DNA of 64,000 nt, taken from NCBI GenBank assembly GCA_035541475.1, contig DATKND010000047.1, positions 1-64,000 on the forward strand. The letters are read 5' to 3'. The translations under genes were made by a program, and so were the position numbers. Positions within the stretch are counted from its first letter, which is position 1, and the number at the start of each line of letters is the position of its first letter. A model generated the notes under the pieces. That model was not told the DNA's origin, did no database searches, and saw only the letters and a program-made list of their open reading frames with translations. This DNA comes from DASUFZ01 sp035541475. GTDB lineage: Bacteria; Myxococcota_A; UBA9160; SMWR01. This document shows, one piece after another, positions 41,425-49,729 of this stretch.

Positions 41425-42771
41425 ATGGGCGTCCCGATCTCGCAGATGTGGACCGTCGCGACCTATCTCGCCAAGCAGAAGCTCCGCGGCGAGCGGCGCT
41501 TCCCCTTCGTGCTGATGATCGAGCCGCTCTACCGCTGCAACCTCGCCTGCGCGGGCTGCGGAAAGATCCAGTACCCGGCGCGGATCCTGAAGCGGCAGCT
41601 CTCGGTCGAGGAGTGCCTGCGCGCGGTCGACGAGTGCCCCGCGCCGGTCGTCGTGCTGCCGGGCGGCGAGCCGCTGCTCCACCCGCAGATCGACCGGATC
41701 GCCGCGGGCATCGTCGCGAAACGGAAGTACCTCTACCTCTGCACCAACGCGCTGCTGCTCGAGCCAAAGCTCGACCTCTTCAGGCCGAGCCGGTATCTCT
41801 CGTTCAGCGTGCACCTCGACGGCGACCGCGAGATGCACGACCACGCCGTGTGTCGCGACGGCGTGTACGACCGGGCGGTCGCGGCGATCCGCGCGGCGCT
41901 CGACCGCGGCTTCCGCGTGACCACCAACACGACGCTCTTCGAGGGCGCCGACCCCGATCGCACCGCGCGCTTCTTCGATACGGCGATGGCGCTCGGCGTC
42001 GAGGGCATGATGGTGTCGCCCGGCTACTCCTACGCCGCCGCGCCCGATCAGGAGCACTTCCTCGCGAAGGCGCGCACGCGCGAGTTCTTCCGGCGAGTGT
42101 TCGCGCGGCCCGGCACGCGACGCTGGCGCTTCAACCAGTCGCCGCTCTTCCTCGAGTTCCTCACCGGCGCGCGCGACTACGACTGCACGCCCTGGGGCAT
42201 CCCGACCTACTCGATCTTCGGCTGGCAGCGGCCCTGCTACCTGCTGCAAGAAGGCTATGCGGCGAGCTTCCGCGAGCTGATCGGGTCGACGCGATGGGAC
42301 GACTACGGACCGCAGAGCGGCAACCCGAAGTGCCGGGACTGCATGGTCCACAGCGGCTTCGAGGCGAGCGCCGTGATCGACGCCTTCTCGTCGCCGCGCG
42401 GCATGCTCGCGATGGTGCGCGCGCTGCTCTTCGGCCCGCGAGCGCCCCGACCTTCGGCCGAGCCGCTCGCGCCGGCTCCCGCTTCCTCCGCGGCCGAGGA
42501 GCTGCCGCAGCGAGGCCTCGAGCTCGAGGCCTCGCCCGCGGCGCTCCGCAGCGCGTTCGCCTACCGTGGCGACGTGACGCTCACGCTCGACGACGGCAGC
42601 GCGCTCGAGGGCTACGTCGCCGACCCCGGCCCGGAGCGCGTGCGCGTGTGGCCGCGCGACGGCGGACCGGAGCGCGTGGTCGACGCGGCGCGCGTGCGGC
42701 GCGTCGCGCTCTCGGGCCGCGATCCGGCCGCGAGCTCGCACGCGCAGTCCGCCGCGCCGTCGCTGGCGTGA
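41425..42771 (+). CDS. hpnH: HpnH radical SAM adenosyl-hopene transferase with extra C-terminal domain
   Basis: 448 aa. The radical-SAM cluster motif C-x3-C-x2-C is RCNLACAGC (Cys38, 42, 45). HpnH-typical segments are MIEPLYRCNLACAGCGKIQY, VVVLPGGEPLLHPQID, LSFSVHLDGDREMHD, GMMVSPGYSYAAAPDQEHFL, and the Cys-rich end NPKCRDCMVHSGFE. HpnH adds 5'-deoxyadenosine to diploptene to make adenosylhopane, the start of extended hopanoids. Family members are usually 330-390 aa. Here, after a Pro/Ala linker at about 345, come about 70 further residues (FAYRGDVTLTLDDGSALEGY, ERVRVWPRDGG) forming a small beta-rich domain I cannot name. Confidence 0.93.
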   Translation: MGVPISQMWTVATYLAKQKLRGERRFPFVLMIEPLYRCNLACAGCGKIQYPARILKRQLSVEECLRAVDECPAPVVVLPGGEPLLHPQIDRIAAGIVAKRKYLYLCTNALLLEPKLDLFRPSRYLSFSVHLDGDREMHDHAVCRDGVYDRAVAAIRAALDRGFRVTTNTTLFEGADPDRTARFFDTAMALGVEGMMVSPGYSYAAAPDQEHFLAKARTREFFRRVFARPGTRRWRFNQSPLFLEFLTGARDYDCTPWGIPTYSIFGWQRPCYLLQEGYAASFRELIGSTRWDDYGPQSGNPKCRDCMVHSGFEASAVIDAFSSPRGMLAMVRALLFGPRAPRPSAEPLAPAPASSAAEELPQRGLELEASPAALRSAFAYRGDVTLTLDDGSALEGYVADPGPERVRVWPRDGGPERVVDAARVRRVALSGRDPAASSHAQSAAPSLA

Positions 42772-42808
42772 GCGAGCGGGGGCGAGGCAGTGGCCCCCGA
42801 GGAGGAAC

Positions 42809-44371
42809 ATGCCGCCGCAGGGGGTCATCTGCCTCGCCCCCAAGTTCGAAGCGCCCCGAGCCGCCCCGAGCTGGTGGCTCACGCGCTTCGCGATCCTGCG
42901 CCTGCTCGGCGCCGTCTACGCAGTCGCCTTCCTGGCAGCCGCGCTCCAGCTCGTCCCGCTGATCGGCGAGCACGGACTGCTGCCGCTCGGGACCTTCCTC
43001 GCGCGCGTGCGCGAGCACACCGGCTCACCCGCGTCGGCGTTCGCGGCGGTGCCGAGCCTCTTCTGGCTCTGGCACTCGGATCTCGCGCTGCGCGCGGTCG
43101 CCTGGACGGGCTTCACCCTGGCCTGCGTCACCGCCGCGGGCTTCGCCAACGCGCTCTCGATGGCGCTCCTCTGGCTGCTCTACTCCTCGATCGTCCACGC
43201 GGGACAGGAGTGGTACGGCTACGGCTGGGAGATCCAGCTCCTCGAGACCGGCTTCCTCGCGATCTTCCTGTGCCCGCTGCTCGACGCGCGCCCGTTCCCG
43301 CGCCGTCCGCCGCCCGTCGTCGTTCTATTCCTCTTCCGTTGGCTCATCTTTCGCATCATGCTAGGCGCCGGGCTGATCAAGCTGCGCGGCGATCCGGCGT
43401 GGCGCGACCTGACCGCGCTCTTCTACCACTTCGAGACGCAACCGCTGCCGAATCCGCTCTCGCGCGGCTTCCACTTCCTGCCGAAGGCGATCCTGCGGAC
43501 CGGCGTCGCCTTCAACCACGTGGCCGAGCTGGTCGCGCCGTGGCTCGCGCTCGGACCGCGCGTCTTCCGCCGCGTCGGCGGCGCGCTGATCGTCGCATTC
43601 CAGAGCGTCCTGATCCTCTCCGGCAATCTCTCGTTCCTCAACTGGCTGACGATCGTGCCAGCGCTCGCCTGCTTCGACGACGCCGTCTGGTCGCGCATCC
43701 TGCCGCGCGCACTGGTCGCGCGCGCGGAGCGCGCGGGCGCGAGCGCCGTGCCGAGCGTCGCGATGACGCGCCTCTCGTGGGCGCTCGCCGCGCTGGTCGC
43801 GCTCCTCAGCATCGGCCCCGTGCTGAACATGGCGTCGTCGCGACAGATCATGAACACGTCCTTCGATCCGCTCGCGATCGTCAATACCTACGGCGCCTTC
43901 GGCACGGTCGGCCGCGAGCGCCTGACCGTGGTCTTCGAGGGCACCGACGCGGAGACCGCAGACGACACGGCCGTGTGGGAGCCCTACCTCTACGTCGCGC
44001 AGCCCGTCGACGTCGCGCGGCGGCCGAGACAGATCGCGCCCTACCAGCCGCGTCTCGACTGGGCGATGTGGTTCGCCGCGATGGGATCGCCCTCGCAGTA
44101 CCCGTGGACGCTCCACGTCGTGTGGAAGCTCCTGCACGGCGATCCGGGGATGCTGTCGCTCTTCGGTGACGACCCCTTCCCGGACCATCCGCCGCGCTTC
44201 GTGCGTGCGACGCTCTACCGCTACGCCTTCGCGCCGCCCGGCAACGCGGACGGCGTCATCTGGACGCGCGAGGCGCTCGGCCCCTGGCTGCCGCCGCTCT
44301 CGCAGGACGACCCGCGCCTCGTGGGATTCCTCAGCGAGGAGGGCTGGCTGGACGAAGCGCCGCCCGAGTAG
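42809..44371 (+). CDS. Lipase maturation factor (LMF)-like membrane protein
   Basis: 520 aa, ATG 42809 after GGAGGA. Multi-pass N-terminal membrane part. The LMF family signature is present: YGYGWEIQLLETGFLAIFL, MLGAGLIKLRGDPAW, LTALFYHFETQPLPNPLSRG. A hydrophilic C-terminal domain follows (IVNTYGAFGTVGRERLTVVF, PYQPRLDWAMWFAA, PWTLHVVWKLLHGDPGML). Animal homologues assist lipase folding in the ER; the bacterial role is not established. It ends the hopanoid operon, 37 bp after hpnH, and overlaps the convergent gene by 41 bp. Confidence 0.88.
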   Translation: MPPQGVICLAPKFEAPRAAPSWWLTRFAILRLLGAVYAVAFLAAALQLVPLIGEHGLLPLGTFLARVREHTGSPASAFAAVPSLFWLWHSDLALRAVAWTGFTLACVTAAGFANALSMALLWLLYSSIVHAGQEWYGYGWEIQLLETGFLAIFLCPLLDARPFPRRPPPVVVLFLFRWLIFRIMLGAGLIKLRGDPAWRDLTALFYHFETQPLPNPLSRGFHFLPKAILRTGVAFNHVAELVAPWLALGPRVFRRVGGALIVAFQSVLILSGNLSFLNWLTIVPALACFDDAVWSRILPRALVARAERAGASAVPSVAMTRLSWALAALVALLSIGPVLNMASSRQIMNTSFDPLAIVNTYGAFGTVGRERLTVVFEGTDAETADDTAVWEPYLYVAQPVDVARRPRQIAPYQPRLDWAMWFAAMGSPSQYPWTLHVVWKLLHGDPGMLSLFGDDPFPDHPPRFVRATLYRYAFAPPGNADGVIWTREALGPWLPPLSQDDPRLVGFLSEEGWLDEAPPE

Positions 44372-45119
44372 CGAGCGAGAGCAGCGCGAGCTGGATCGAC
44401 GCGAGACCCGCGAGCGCGAGCGCGAAGGCCGTCGCGATGCCGAGGCGCTCGAGGCCGAGGCCGAGCACGGCGAAGAAGACCGCGAGCCCGTAGAGGCCGT
44501 TGCCGAGGCCGCGCAGCAGATAGACGGCGAACTCGGGCCCCTGCGTGCGGTGCCACGAGACCGTCAGCACGGTGGTCGCGACGGGGAAGACGGTCAGCAG
44601 GCCGCTCCAGGTGGGTCCCAGCGCGTCGGCGAGCGCGGTCACGCCGATCATCAGCGCGGCGCCGGCGCCCATCCGCCCGAAGAGGCCCGCGCGCGAGACG
44701 GGCCGGACGCGCGGCGGCGGCGGCGGACGCGGCGTCAGCACCTGGACGCAGAGCGGCGACGCGAGCGCGAGCGCGCCGGCGCCCGCCAGGCTCGGATCGA
44801 GTCGCTTCAGCGCGAGCGTCGTGAGCGCGAAGCCAAAGAGCCCCGCCAGCAGGCTCACGGGCCAGCCGCGGCGGAGACACGTTCGCGCGTAGAGGATGCA
44901 GAAGGCGGCGACGGCGAGGAGCGCCGCGAGGGTCGCGACGGCCGAGCGCGCCTCGAACGCGGCCCCCTGCTCGATCGCGACGAAGAGCGCGATCGGGCCC
45001 GCGACGACCGGCAGCGCCGTCAGCACGCCCGCGACGCGAGGCCCCGTGCGCTGCCCGATCACCGTCACCGCGCCGATCAGCGCGGGCACGAGGAGCAGCT
45101 TCAGCAGGAAGGAGGTCAG
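44331..45119 (-). CDS. Conserved multi-pass membrane protein, unknown
   Basis: Up to 262 aa. The frame overlaps the cupin stop. A CTG at 45119 (forming CTGA) would give MTSFLLKLLLVPALIGAVTV, while the first conventional start is GTG 45089. About eight hydrophobic segments form two similar halves: GPRVAGVLTALPVVAGPIAL in the first and GPTWSGLLTVFPVATTVLTV in the second. Internal duplication of this kind is typical of small transporters. It lies downstream of the cupin gene, probably in one operon. No function is known to me. Confidence 0.75.
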   Translation of the reverse strand: MTSFLLKLLLVPALIGAVTVIGQRTGPRVAGVLTALPVVAGPIALFVAIEQGAAFEARSAVATLAALLAVAAFCILYARTCLRRGWPVSLLAGLFGFALTTLALKRLDPSLAGAGALALASPLCVQVLTPRPPPPPRVRPVSRAGLFGRMGAGAALMIGVTALADALGPTWSGLLTVFPVATTVLTVSWHRTQGPEFAVYLLRGLGNGLYGLAVFFAVLGLGLERLGIATAFALALAGLASIQLALLSLATRAALRPASPPR

Positions 45120-45595
45120 GCCTCCAGCACCTTCGGGCGCGGCAGCTTCTGCGCCTCGCAGATTGCGTAGTAGAAGGCGAGCGTCGTCGGGCCGTCGTCC
45201 ACGCGCCAGATCGAGCCGTCGGGCGCGAGATTCAGGTTCGAGCCGCGCATCACGAAGAGCACGTCGGTCGGCTCCGTGTTGTCGGCATCGACGGTCAAGG
45301 TGTGGACGGAGCCCGCCGGCTCGTAGATGTAGGTGCCGGCGCGATAGCGGATCCCGTACTCCGCGTAGTGCCAGCAGCCCGAGAGCGTGAAGCCGTGCAC
45401 GTCGCCCGTGTGGCGATGGGTCGGGATCGCAACGCCCGGCGCGAAGCGGTTGCGCACGACCCAGACGCCCGTGTCGCGCACGACGCGCAGCACCTTCAGC
45501 TCGATGCCCTCGCCGACGAAGACCCACGGCAGCTCGTCGTCGCGCACGTGGCCGACGAGGGGAAGCGGCGGAGCCAGGCTCGCGGCGGCGCTCAT
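45116..45595 (-). CDS. Cupin protein, 2,4'-dihydroxyacetophenone dioxygenase / ChrR-like
   Basis: 159 aa from ATG 45595. One cupin barrel with metal ligands in IPTHRHTGDVHGFTLSGCW (motif 1, several His) and EPAGSVHTLTVDADN (motif 2 His), and an upstream VVRNRFAPG. It resembles the ring/beta-diketone cleaving cupins (acetylacetone- and dihydroxyacetophenone-dioxygenase-like). Oxygenase activity is only inferred. It is divergent from the alcohol dehydrogenase across 90 bp. Confidence 0.8.
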   Translation of the reverse strand: MSAAASLAPPLPLVGHVRDDELPWVFVGEGIELKVLRVVRDTGVWVVRNRFAPGVAIPTHRHTGDVHGFTLSGCWHYAEYGIRYRAGTYIYEPAGSVHTLTVDADNTEPTDVLFVMRGSNLNLAPDGSIWRVDDGPTTLAFYYAICEAQKLPRPKVLEA

Positions 45596-45685
45596 GGCGA
45601 TCTCCAGGTCGCGCAGCGTAGCGGTGGGTCTCGCCACGGGCACGTGCGCGCGCGTACCATGCGGCCCCCAGCCAGGAGACCGCCG

Positions 45686-46786
45686 ATGCGAGCTGCGATC
45701 CTCGAGAAGCAGAACGAACCCCTCGCCCTTCGAAACGACGTGGAGATCCGCGACCCGGGACCGGGTCAGGTGCGCGTGCGCGTCACGCACTGCGGGATCT
45801 GCCACTCCGATCTCTCCGTGATCGACGGCGCGTTCCCGTCTCCGACGCCGATCGTGCTCGGCCACGAAGCCGCCGGCGTGGTGGATTCGATCGGCGCCGG
45901 CGTGCGCAGCGTCGCACCCGGAGACTCCGTCGTGCTGACGCCGTGTCCGCCCTGCGGCCGCTGCTACTGGTGCGTGCGCGGCGAGGCGTCCCACTGCGAG
46001 CTCGGGCTCGGCCTCTTGACCCACGCCTTTCCCGACGGCAGCACGGGACTCTCGCGCGGCGGCCAGACGGTGCTGCGCGGCCTCAACATCGGCGGCTTCG
46101 CGGAGTACGCGCTGCTCTCCGAGACCGGCGCGGTGCGCGTGCCGAAGGATGTGCCGCTCGACGTCGTGTGCGTGATCGGCTGCGCGGTGCAGACGGGAGT
46201 CGGCGCCGTGCTCAACACCGCGAAGGTCGAGGAGGGATCCACGGTGCTCGTGCTCGGGCTCGGCGGCATCGGGCTCTCGGTCGTGCAGGGCGCGCGCATC
46301 GCGGGGGCCGCGCGCATCATGGGCGTCGACCCGGTCGCGGCGCGCCGCCACGCCGCCAAGGCGATGGGCGCGACGGACACGCTCGACCCCGGCAGCGACG
46401 ACGTCGCGGCGCGCGTGCGCGAGATCACGTCCGGCATCGGCGTCGACTACGCCTTCGAGTGCGCGGGCCGCGCGAGCCTGGTCGAGGCCGGGCTCGCCGC
46501 GACGCGCAACGGCGGCACCACGGTCTGCGTCGGCGCGCCGCCGATCGGCGAGTCGATCACCTTGGCGCCCGCCGCCCTCTTCACGGTGTCGGGCAAGAAG
46601 CTGATGGGGACGATCCTCGGCGGCGCCAACTCGCTGCGCGAGATCCCGCGCCTCGTCTCGCTCTGGCAGTCCGGCCGCCTCGATCTCGAGGCGCTGATCA
46701 CCGCGCGGCGACCGCTCGCGGAGATCAACGCGGCGCTCGACGACCTGCGCGCCAGCAAGGGCATCCGCACGGTGCTCGCGTGCTGA
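45686..46786 (+). CDS. Zinc-dependent alcohol dehydrogenase (class III-like)
   Basis: 366 aa from ATG 45686. Catalytic zinc ligands lie in THCGICHSDLS and GHEAAG, and the structural zinc Cys cluster in CPPCGRCYWCVRGEASHC. The NAD motif is VLVLGLGGIGLSVVQGARIAG with an Asp after it (MGVDPV), pointing to NAD(H). The length and the GGANSLREIPRLVSLWQSG end match the Rv/class-III-type alcohol dehydrogenases. It oxidises an alcohol or a thiol-aldehyde adduct; substrate unknown. Next gene 28 bp downstream. Confidence 0.92.
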   Translation: MRAAILEKQNEPLALRNDVEIRDPGPGQVRVRVTHCGICHSDLSVIDGAFPSPTPIVLGHEAAGVVDSIGAGVRSVAPGDSVVLTPCPPCGRCYWCVRGEASHCELGLGLLTHAFPDGSTGLSRGGQTVLRGLNIGGFAEYALLSETGAVRVPKDVPLDVVCVIGCAVQTGVGAVLNTAKVEEGSTVLVLGLGGIGLSVVQGARIAGAARIMGVDPVAARRHAAKAMGATDTLDPGSDDVAARVREITSGIGVDYAFECAGRASLVEAGLAATRNGGTTVCVGAPPIGESITLAPAALFTVSGKKLMGTILGGANSLREIPRLVSLWQSGRLDLEALITARRPLAEINAALDDLRASKGIRTVLAC

Positions 46787-46814
46787 CCTCGGCGCGCCCT
46801 GGCTGGGAGGCCCT

Positions 46815-47573
46815 GTGAGCTCGTTCGCGATCGCGGCGGTCGTCTTCCTCTGCACCTTCGTGGGGGGCCGGCTCGGCATCCGCACGCACGAGTCCCTGCC
46901 CGAGCAACACCTGAGCGGCGAATCCAAGGACGTCGTGCGCGTTTGCATGAGCCTGATCGCGACCATGACGGCGCTGATCCTCGGCCTCGTGACGGCGTCC
47001 GCCAAGGCTTCCTTCGACGCCCAGGACGCGGCGGTCCACTCCGCGACCGCCGACATCCTGGTGCTCGACCGCACGCTCGCGGCCTACGGACCCGAGACGG
47101 CCCCGCTGCGCGATGCGCTGCGCGAGACGATGCGCGCGCGGTTCGAGGCCACCGAAAGGGCTGACTCGCCGGTGGACGTGGGAAGCGAGCCTGGCGCGCC
47201 GCGGCCGGGCGAGCGGCTCCTGCAGGGGATCCTCGCGCTGACGCCGAAGGACGACGCGCAGCGCTGGGAGCAGTCGCAGGCGCTCTCCATCGGCAGCGAG
47301 GTGCTGAAGACGCGCTGGCTCTCCGCCCTCGGCGAGAACAACTCCGTCTCGACGCCCTTCCTGATCGTGATCGTCTTCTGGCTCACCACGATCTTCTGGA
47401 GCTTCGGCCTGTTCGCGCCGCGCAACGCGACCGTGGCGGCGGTGATGCTGCTCTCCGCGCTCTCCGTCTCCGCAAGCGTGTTCCTGATCCTCGAGATGCA
47501 GACGCCCTTCACGGGTCTGCTCCGGATCTCGAACGCGCCGCTGCGCTTGGCGCTGCAGCAGCTCGGAGGCTAG
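46815..47573 (+). CDS. DUF4239 (bestrophin-like) membrane protein
   Basis: 252 aa from GTG 46815. Layout typical of DUF4239: one N-terminal helix (SSFAIAAVVFLCTFVGGRLG), then LSGESKDVVRVCMSLIATMT and ALILGLVTASAKASFD, a soluble helical middle, and two C-terminal helices (FLIVIVFWLTTIFWSFGLFA, VMLLSALSVSASVFLILEM). The family is distantly related to bestrophin channels; transport is not demonstrated. Next gene 14 bp downstream. Confidence 0.83.
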   Translation: MSSFAIAAVVFLCTFVGGRLGIRTHESLPEQHLSGESKDVVRVCMSLIATMTALILGLVTASAKASFDAQDAAVHSATADILVLDRTLAAYGPETAPLRDALRETMRARFEATERADSPVDVGSEPGAPRPGERLLQGILALTPKDDAQRWEQSQALSIGSEVLKTRWLSALGENNSVSTPFLIVIVFWLTTIFWSFGLFAPRNATVAAVMLLSALSVSASVFLILEMQTPFTGLLRISNAPLRLALQQLGG

Positions 47574-47587
47574 GCGAGCCCTCGGAG

Positions 47588-47956
47588 ATGAAACTTCGGT
47601 GGGTCCCCCTGCTCGCGCTGGCCGCCGGCTGCGCGCTCGACGTGCAGCCGATCCGCTACCCGGAATCCGCGGAGATCGACCCGCTCCCCGACGACTGCAC
47701 GGTGCGGGTGCTCGAGTGGCACCGCGGGCCCGAGGGTGAGTGCCGCGAGGTCGGCGACGTCTACGTCGGCGACCGGGGCCTCGCGATCTTCTCCGGCTGC
47801 GGGAAGGAGCGCGTCCTCGGCGAGATCCGCACCCAGGCGTGCCGCCTCGGCGCCGACACCGCGCTGGTTCGGCGCATCAAGGACTTCGGCACCTCCTGCT
47901 ACGAGGCGCGCGCGCGTCTGCTGCGCTGCAACCCGGATCCCGAGGCCCGATCGTGA
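47588..47956 (+). CDS. Small Cys-rich lipoprotein, unknown
   Basis: 122 aa. Lipoprotein signal MKLRWVPLLALAAGC with lipobox AAGC (Cys15). The mature part has six more cysteines (DDCTVRVLEWH, GECREVG, IFSGCGKERV, TQACRLGAD, GTSCYEARARLLRC), so disulfides are expected in the periplasm. I do not recognise a family. Its stop overlaps the next GTG (GTGA). Confidence 0.7.
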   Translation: MKLRWVPLLALAAGCALDVQPIRYPESAEIDPLPDDCTVRVLEWHRGPEGECREVGDVYVGDRGLAIFSGCGKERVLGEIRTQACRLGADTALVRRIKDFGTSCYEARARLLRCNPDPEARS

Positions 47957-48411
47957 GCGCGCGCGCCGCGGGCCTCGGCGTGCTCGCCGCGCTCGCGTTG
48001 GCGGAGGCGGGCTGCGCGACGGTCGCGGCCGGCGGCGGGCTGCAGAAGATCCGGATCGAGAGCGATCCGCCGGGCGCGCTCGTGACGGTGCTCCCGGACG
48101 CGACGCGCTTCACGACGCCCGTGCAGATGCTCCTCACGCGGCGCGAGGCGCGCACGCTCCGGATCGAGCTCGCGGGCTACTGCCGCGAGACGGTGTACCT
48201 CGACCGCGTCACCAGCATCGAGCGCGACATGCCGCTTCCCTTCGGCTTCGGCGTGGGGCTCTGGATCGACACGCACAGCGGCGCGGCCTACACCTTGCGG
48301 CCCGACAAGGTCCGCGTGCACCTCTGGCCCCGCGAGTCGCCGGACCGCGAGTGCGGCGCCGCGAGCTCGATGCCGCGAACGACGCCGCTGCCGCCGACGG
48401 AGCCGCTGTAG
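47953..48411 (+). CDS. PEGA-like lipoprotein
   Basis: 152 aa from GTG 47953, overlapping the previous stop. Lipobox AEAGC after a hydrophobic signal. The mature part starts with a PEGA-like motif (IRIESDPPGALVTVLPDATR...TTPVQMLLTRREARTLRIELAGYCRE), a small beta-sandwich common in surface proteins. It ends Pro/Thr-rich. No enzyme function is indicated. Confidence 0.75.
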   Translation: MSARAAGLGVLAALALAEAGCATVAAGGGLQKIRIESDPPGALVTVLPDATRFTTPVQMLLTRREARTLRIELAGYCRETVYLDRVTSIERDMPLPFGFGVGLWIDTHSGAAYTLRPDKVRVHLWPRESPDRECGAASSMPRTTPLPPTEPL

Positions 48412-48680
48412 CCGTGATCCGAGATTCGCTGCATTCGCGGCAGGGTTCGGGGACTGCCCCTACGACGACATACGACTTGCTTGCGACTTCACTCGTGAAA
48501 GAGAGAGTGGAACCCGAACCGAACAAGAACGCGAAAATACAGGGAATGTTCTCGACTCGTGCGGCCTGCTGCGGCGGTCGGGAGCCGCAGATTCCCCAGG
48601 CCCGTCGCGATGCTGATTCACCAGCCGCATTCTGAGCGCCGACGAGGCGCTCTGTTGGGAGCCTCGCGGAGGACCAGGGC
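48412..48680. other. AT-richer intergenic stretch with inverted repeats
   Basis: With the DUF488 remnant, this forms the 331-base gap between two genes. It has no supported gene. It contains GGGGACTGCCCC (around 48450) and a nested stem-loop: CTGCGGC (48569-48575) pairs with GCCGCAG (48584-48590), enclosed by GGGAAT (48542-48547) and ATTCCC (48591-48596). It is poorer in G/C than its flanks. The structure may be a relic of a small mobile repeat or a transcript end. Confidence 0.45.
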
Positions 48681-48746
48681 ATGGCCGAGGGACGCGAGAT
48701 CGTGTGGACCATCGGGCACGGTGATCGCGCGAGGTCCGCCGATTGA
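48681..48746 (+). pseudogene. DUF488 N-terminal remnant
   Basis: ATG 48681 starts a 21-codon frame, MAEGREIVWTIGHGDRARSA, ending at TGA 48744-48746. The opening (I-x-TIGH) is the hallmark N-terminus of DUF488 proteins, whose intact form is about 120-180 aa. Only this fragment remains and its stop overlaps the exporter TTG start. It could be a short real leader ORF, but the family resemblance suggests truncation. Confidence 0.5.
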
Positions 48747-49729
48747 CACGGAGAGGGATCGCGCTGTCGGTCGCCGTCGTTGCGGGCGGCGCCGCCGTGC
48801 TCGCGCTCGCGTGGGTCGACCTTTTCGGCGCGCGCTTGCCGCAGGACACGCTGATCGTCTCGGGGAACATCGAGGCTCACGAGAGCGTCCTCGCCTTCCA
48901 GATGGTGCAGGCCCGGATCGTCGAGCTGCCCTTCGACGAAGGACAGTGGGTGGAGGGCGGGACCGTGCTCGCCCGCGTGGACGACTCCAGCTACCGCCAG
49001 GATGTCGAGGTCGGCGAGTCGGCGGTCGAGGTGCAGGAGCGCCAGCTCGCGGCCGCAGAGCAGAGCCTCGAAGCAGCCGGCAAGACGGTCGCGAGCGACG
49101 AGGCGGATCTCGCGCAGAAGACCCTCGACGCCGAGCGCGCTAGCGACCTCCTTCGGGGCGGCGTCGCATCGACCCAGACGCGCGACCTCGCGGAGACCGT
49201 CCTGAAGCAGTCGCGCGCGGCGCTCGAGCGCGATCGGGCCCTGGCGCGCGTCGCCGAGAAGAACCTCGCCGTCGCGCGCGCGAGCCTGGAGAGCGCGCGT
49301 CAGCGCGTCGAGCTCGCGCGCATCACACTTGGCTACACGGTTCTGCACGCCCCGTTCTCGGGCGTCATCCTGGTGCGTCAGGCCGAGCTCGGGGAGGTGA
49401 TGCTGCCCGGCACACCCGTGCTGACGCTGGCCGACCTCGACCACGTCTGGCTGCGAAGCTACGTCAACGAGCCCGACCTTCCGAAGGTCCACTTCGGTCA
49501 GGCCGCGACGCTGCGCGCCGACGGCCTGCCGGGCAAGCGCTTCTCCGGGCGCATCTCGTTCATCTCCTCGAAGGCCGAGTTCACGCCCAAGAGTGTCGAG
49601 ACCCACGCCGAGCGCGTGACGCTCGTCTACCGCATCAAGATCGACGTCGAAAATCCGGGTCACGAGCTGAAGCCCGGCATGCCCGTGGATGCCCTCATCG
49701 ATCTCCGTGCCCCCGATGCCGCCCGCTGA
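48743..49729 (+). CDS. HlyD-family membrane fusion protein (YbhG-like)
   Basis: 328 aa from TTG 48743. One N-terminal membrane anchor (GIALSVAVVAGGAAVLALAW), then the lipoyl/barrel-sandwich half VSGNIEAHESVLAFQMVQAR, IVELPFDEGQWVEGGTVLARVDD, a long coiled coil (about residues 90-190), and the returning half LGYTVLHAPFSGVILVRQAELGEVMLPG. The C-terminal strand region has the expected GRISFISSKAEFTPK. It links the ABC pump below to an outer-membrane channel that is not encoded here. Confidence 0.92.
   Translation: MTRRGIALSVAVVAGGAAVLALAWVDLFGARLPQDTLIVSGNIEAHESVLAFQMVQARIVELPFDEGQWVEGGTVLARVDDSSYRQDVEVGESAVEVQERQLAAAEQSLEAAGKTVASDEADLAQKTLDAERASDLLRGGVASTQTRDLAETVLKQSRAALERDRALARVAEKNLAVARASLESARQRVELARITLGYTVLHAPFSGVILVRQAELGEVMLPGTPVLTLADLDHVWLRSYVNEPDLPKVHFGQAATLRADGLPGKRFSGRISFISSKAEFTPKSVETHAERVTLVYRIKIDVENPGHELKPGMPVDALIDLRAPDAAR

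Noticed and set aside
46000..47074. Long minus-strand extension of the cupin frame
   Set aside because: It overlaps the well-supported alcohol dehydrogenase and is His/Arg/Asp-rich without motifs. The cupin starts at 45595.
48490..48509. CACTC-N10-GAGTG, resembling half of a CIRCE element
   Set aside because: The spacer is 10 rather than 9, the arms lack TTAG/CTAA, and no chaperone gene follows.
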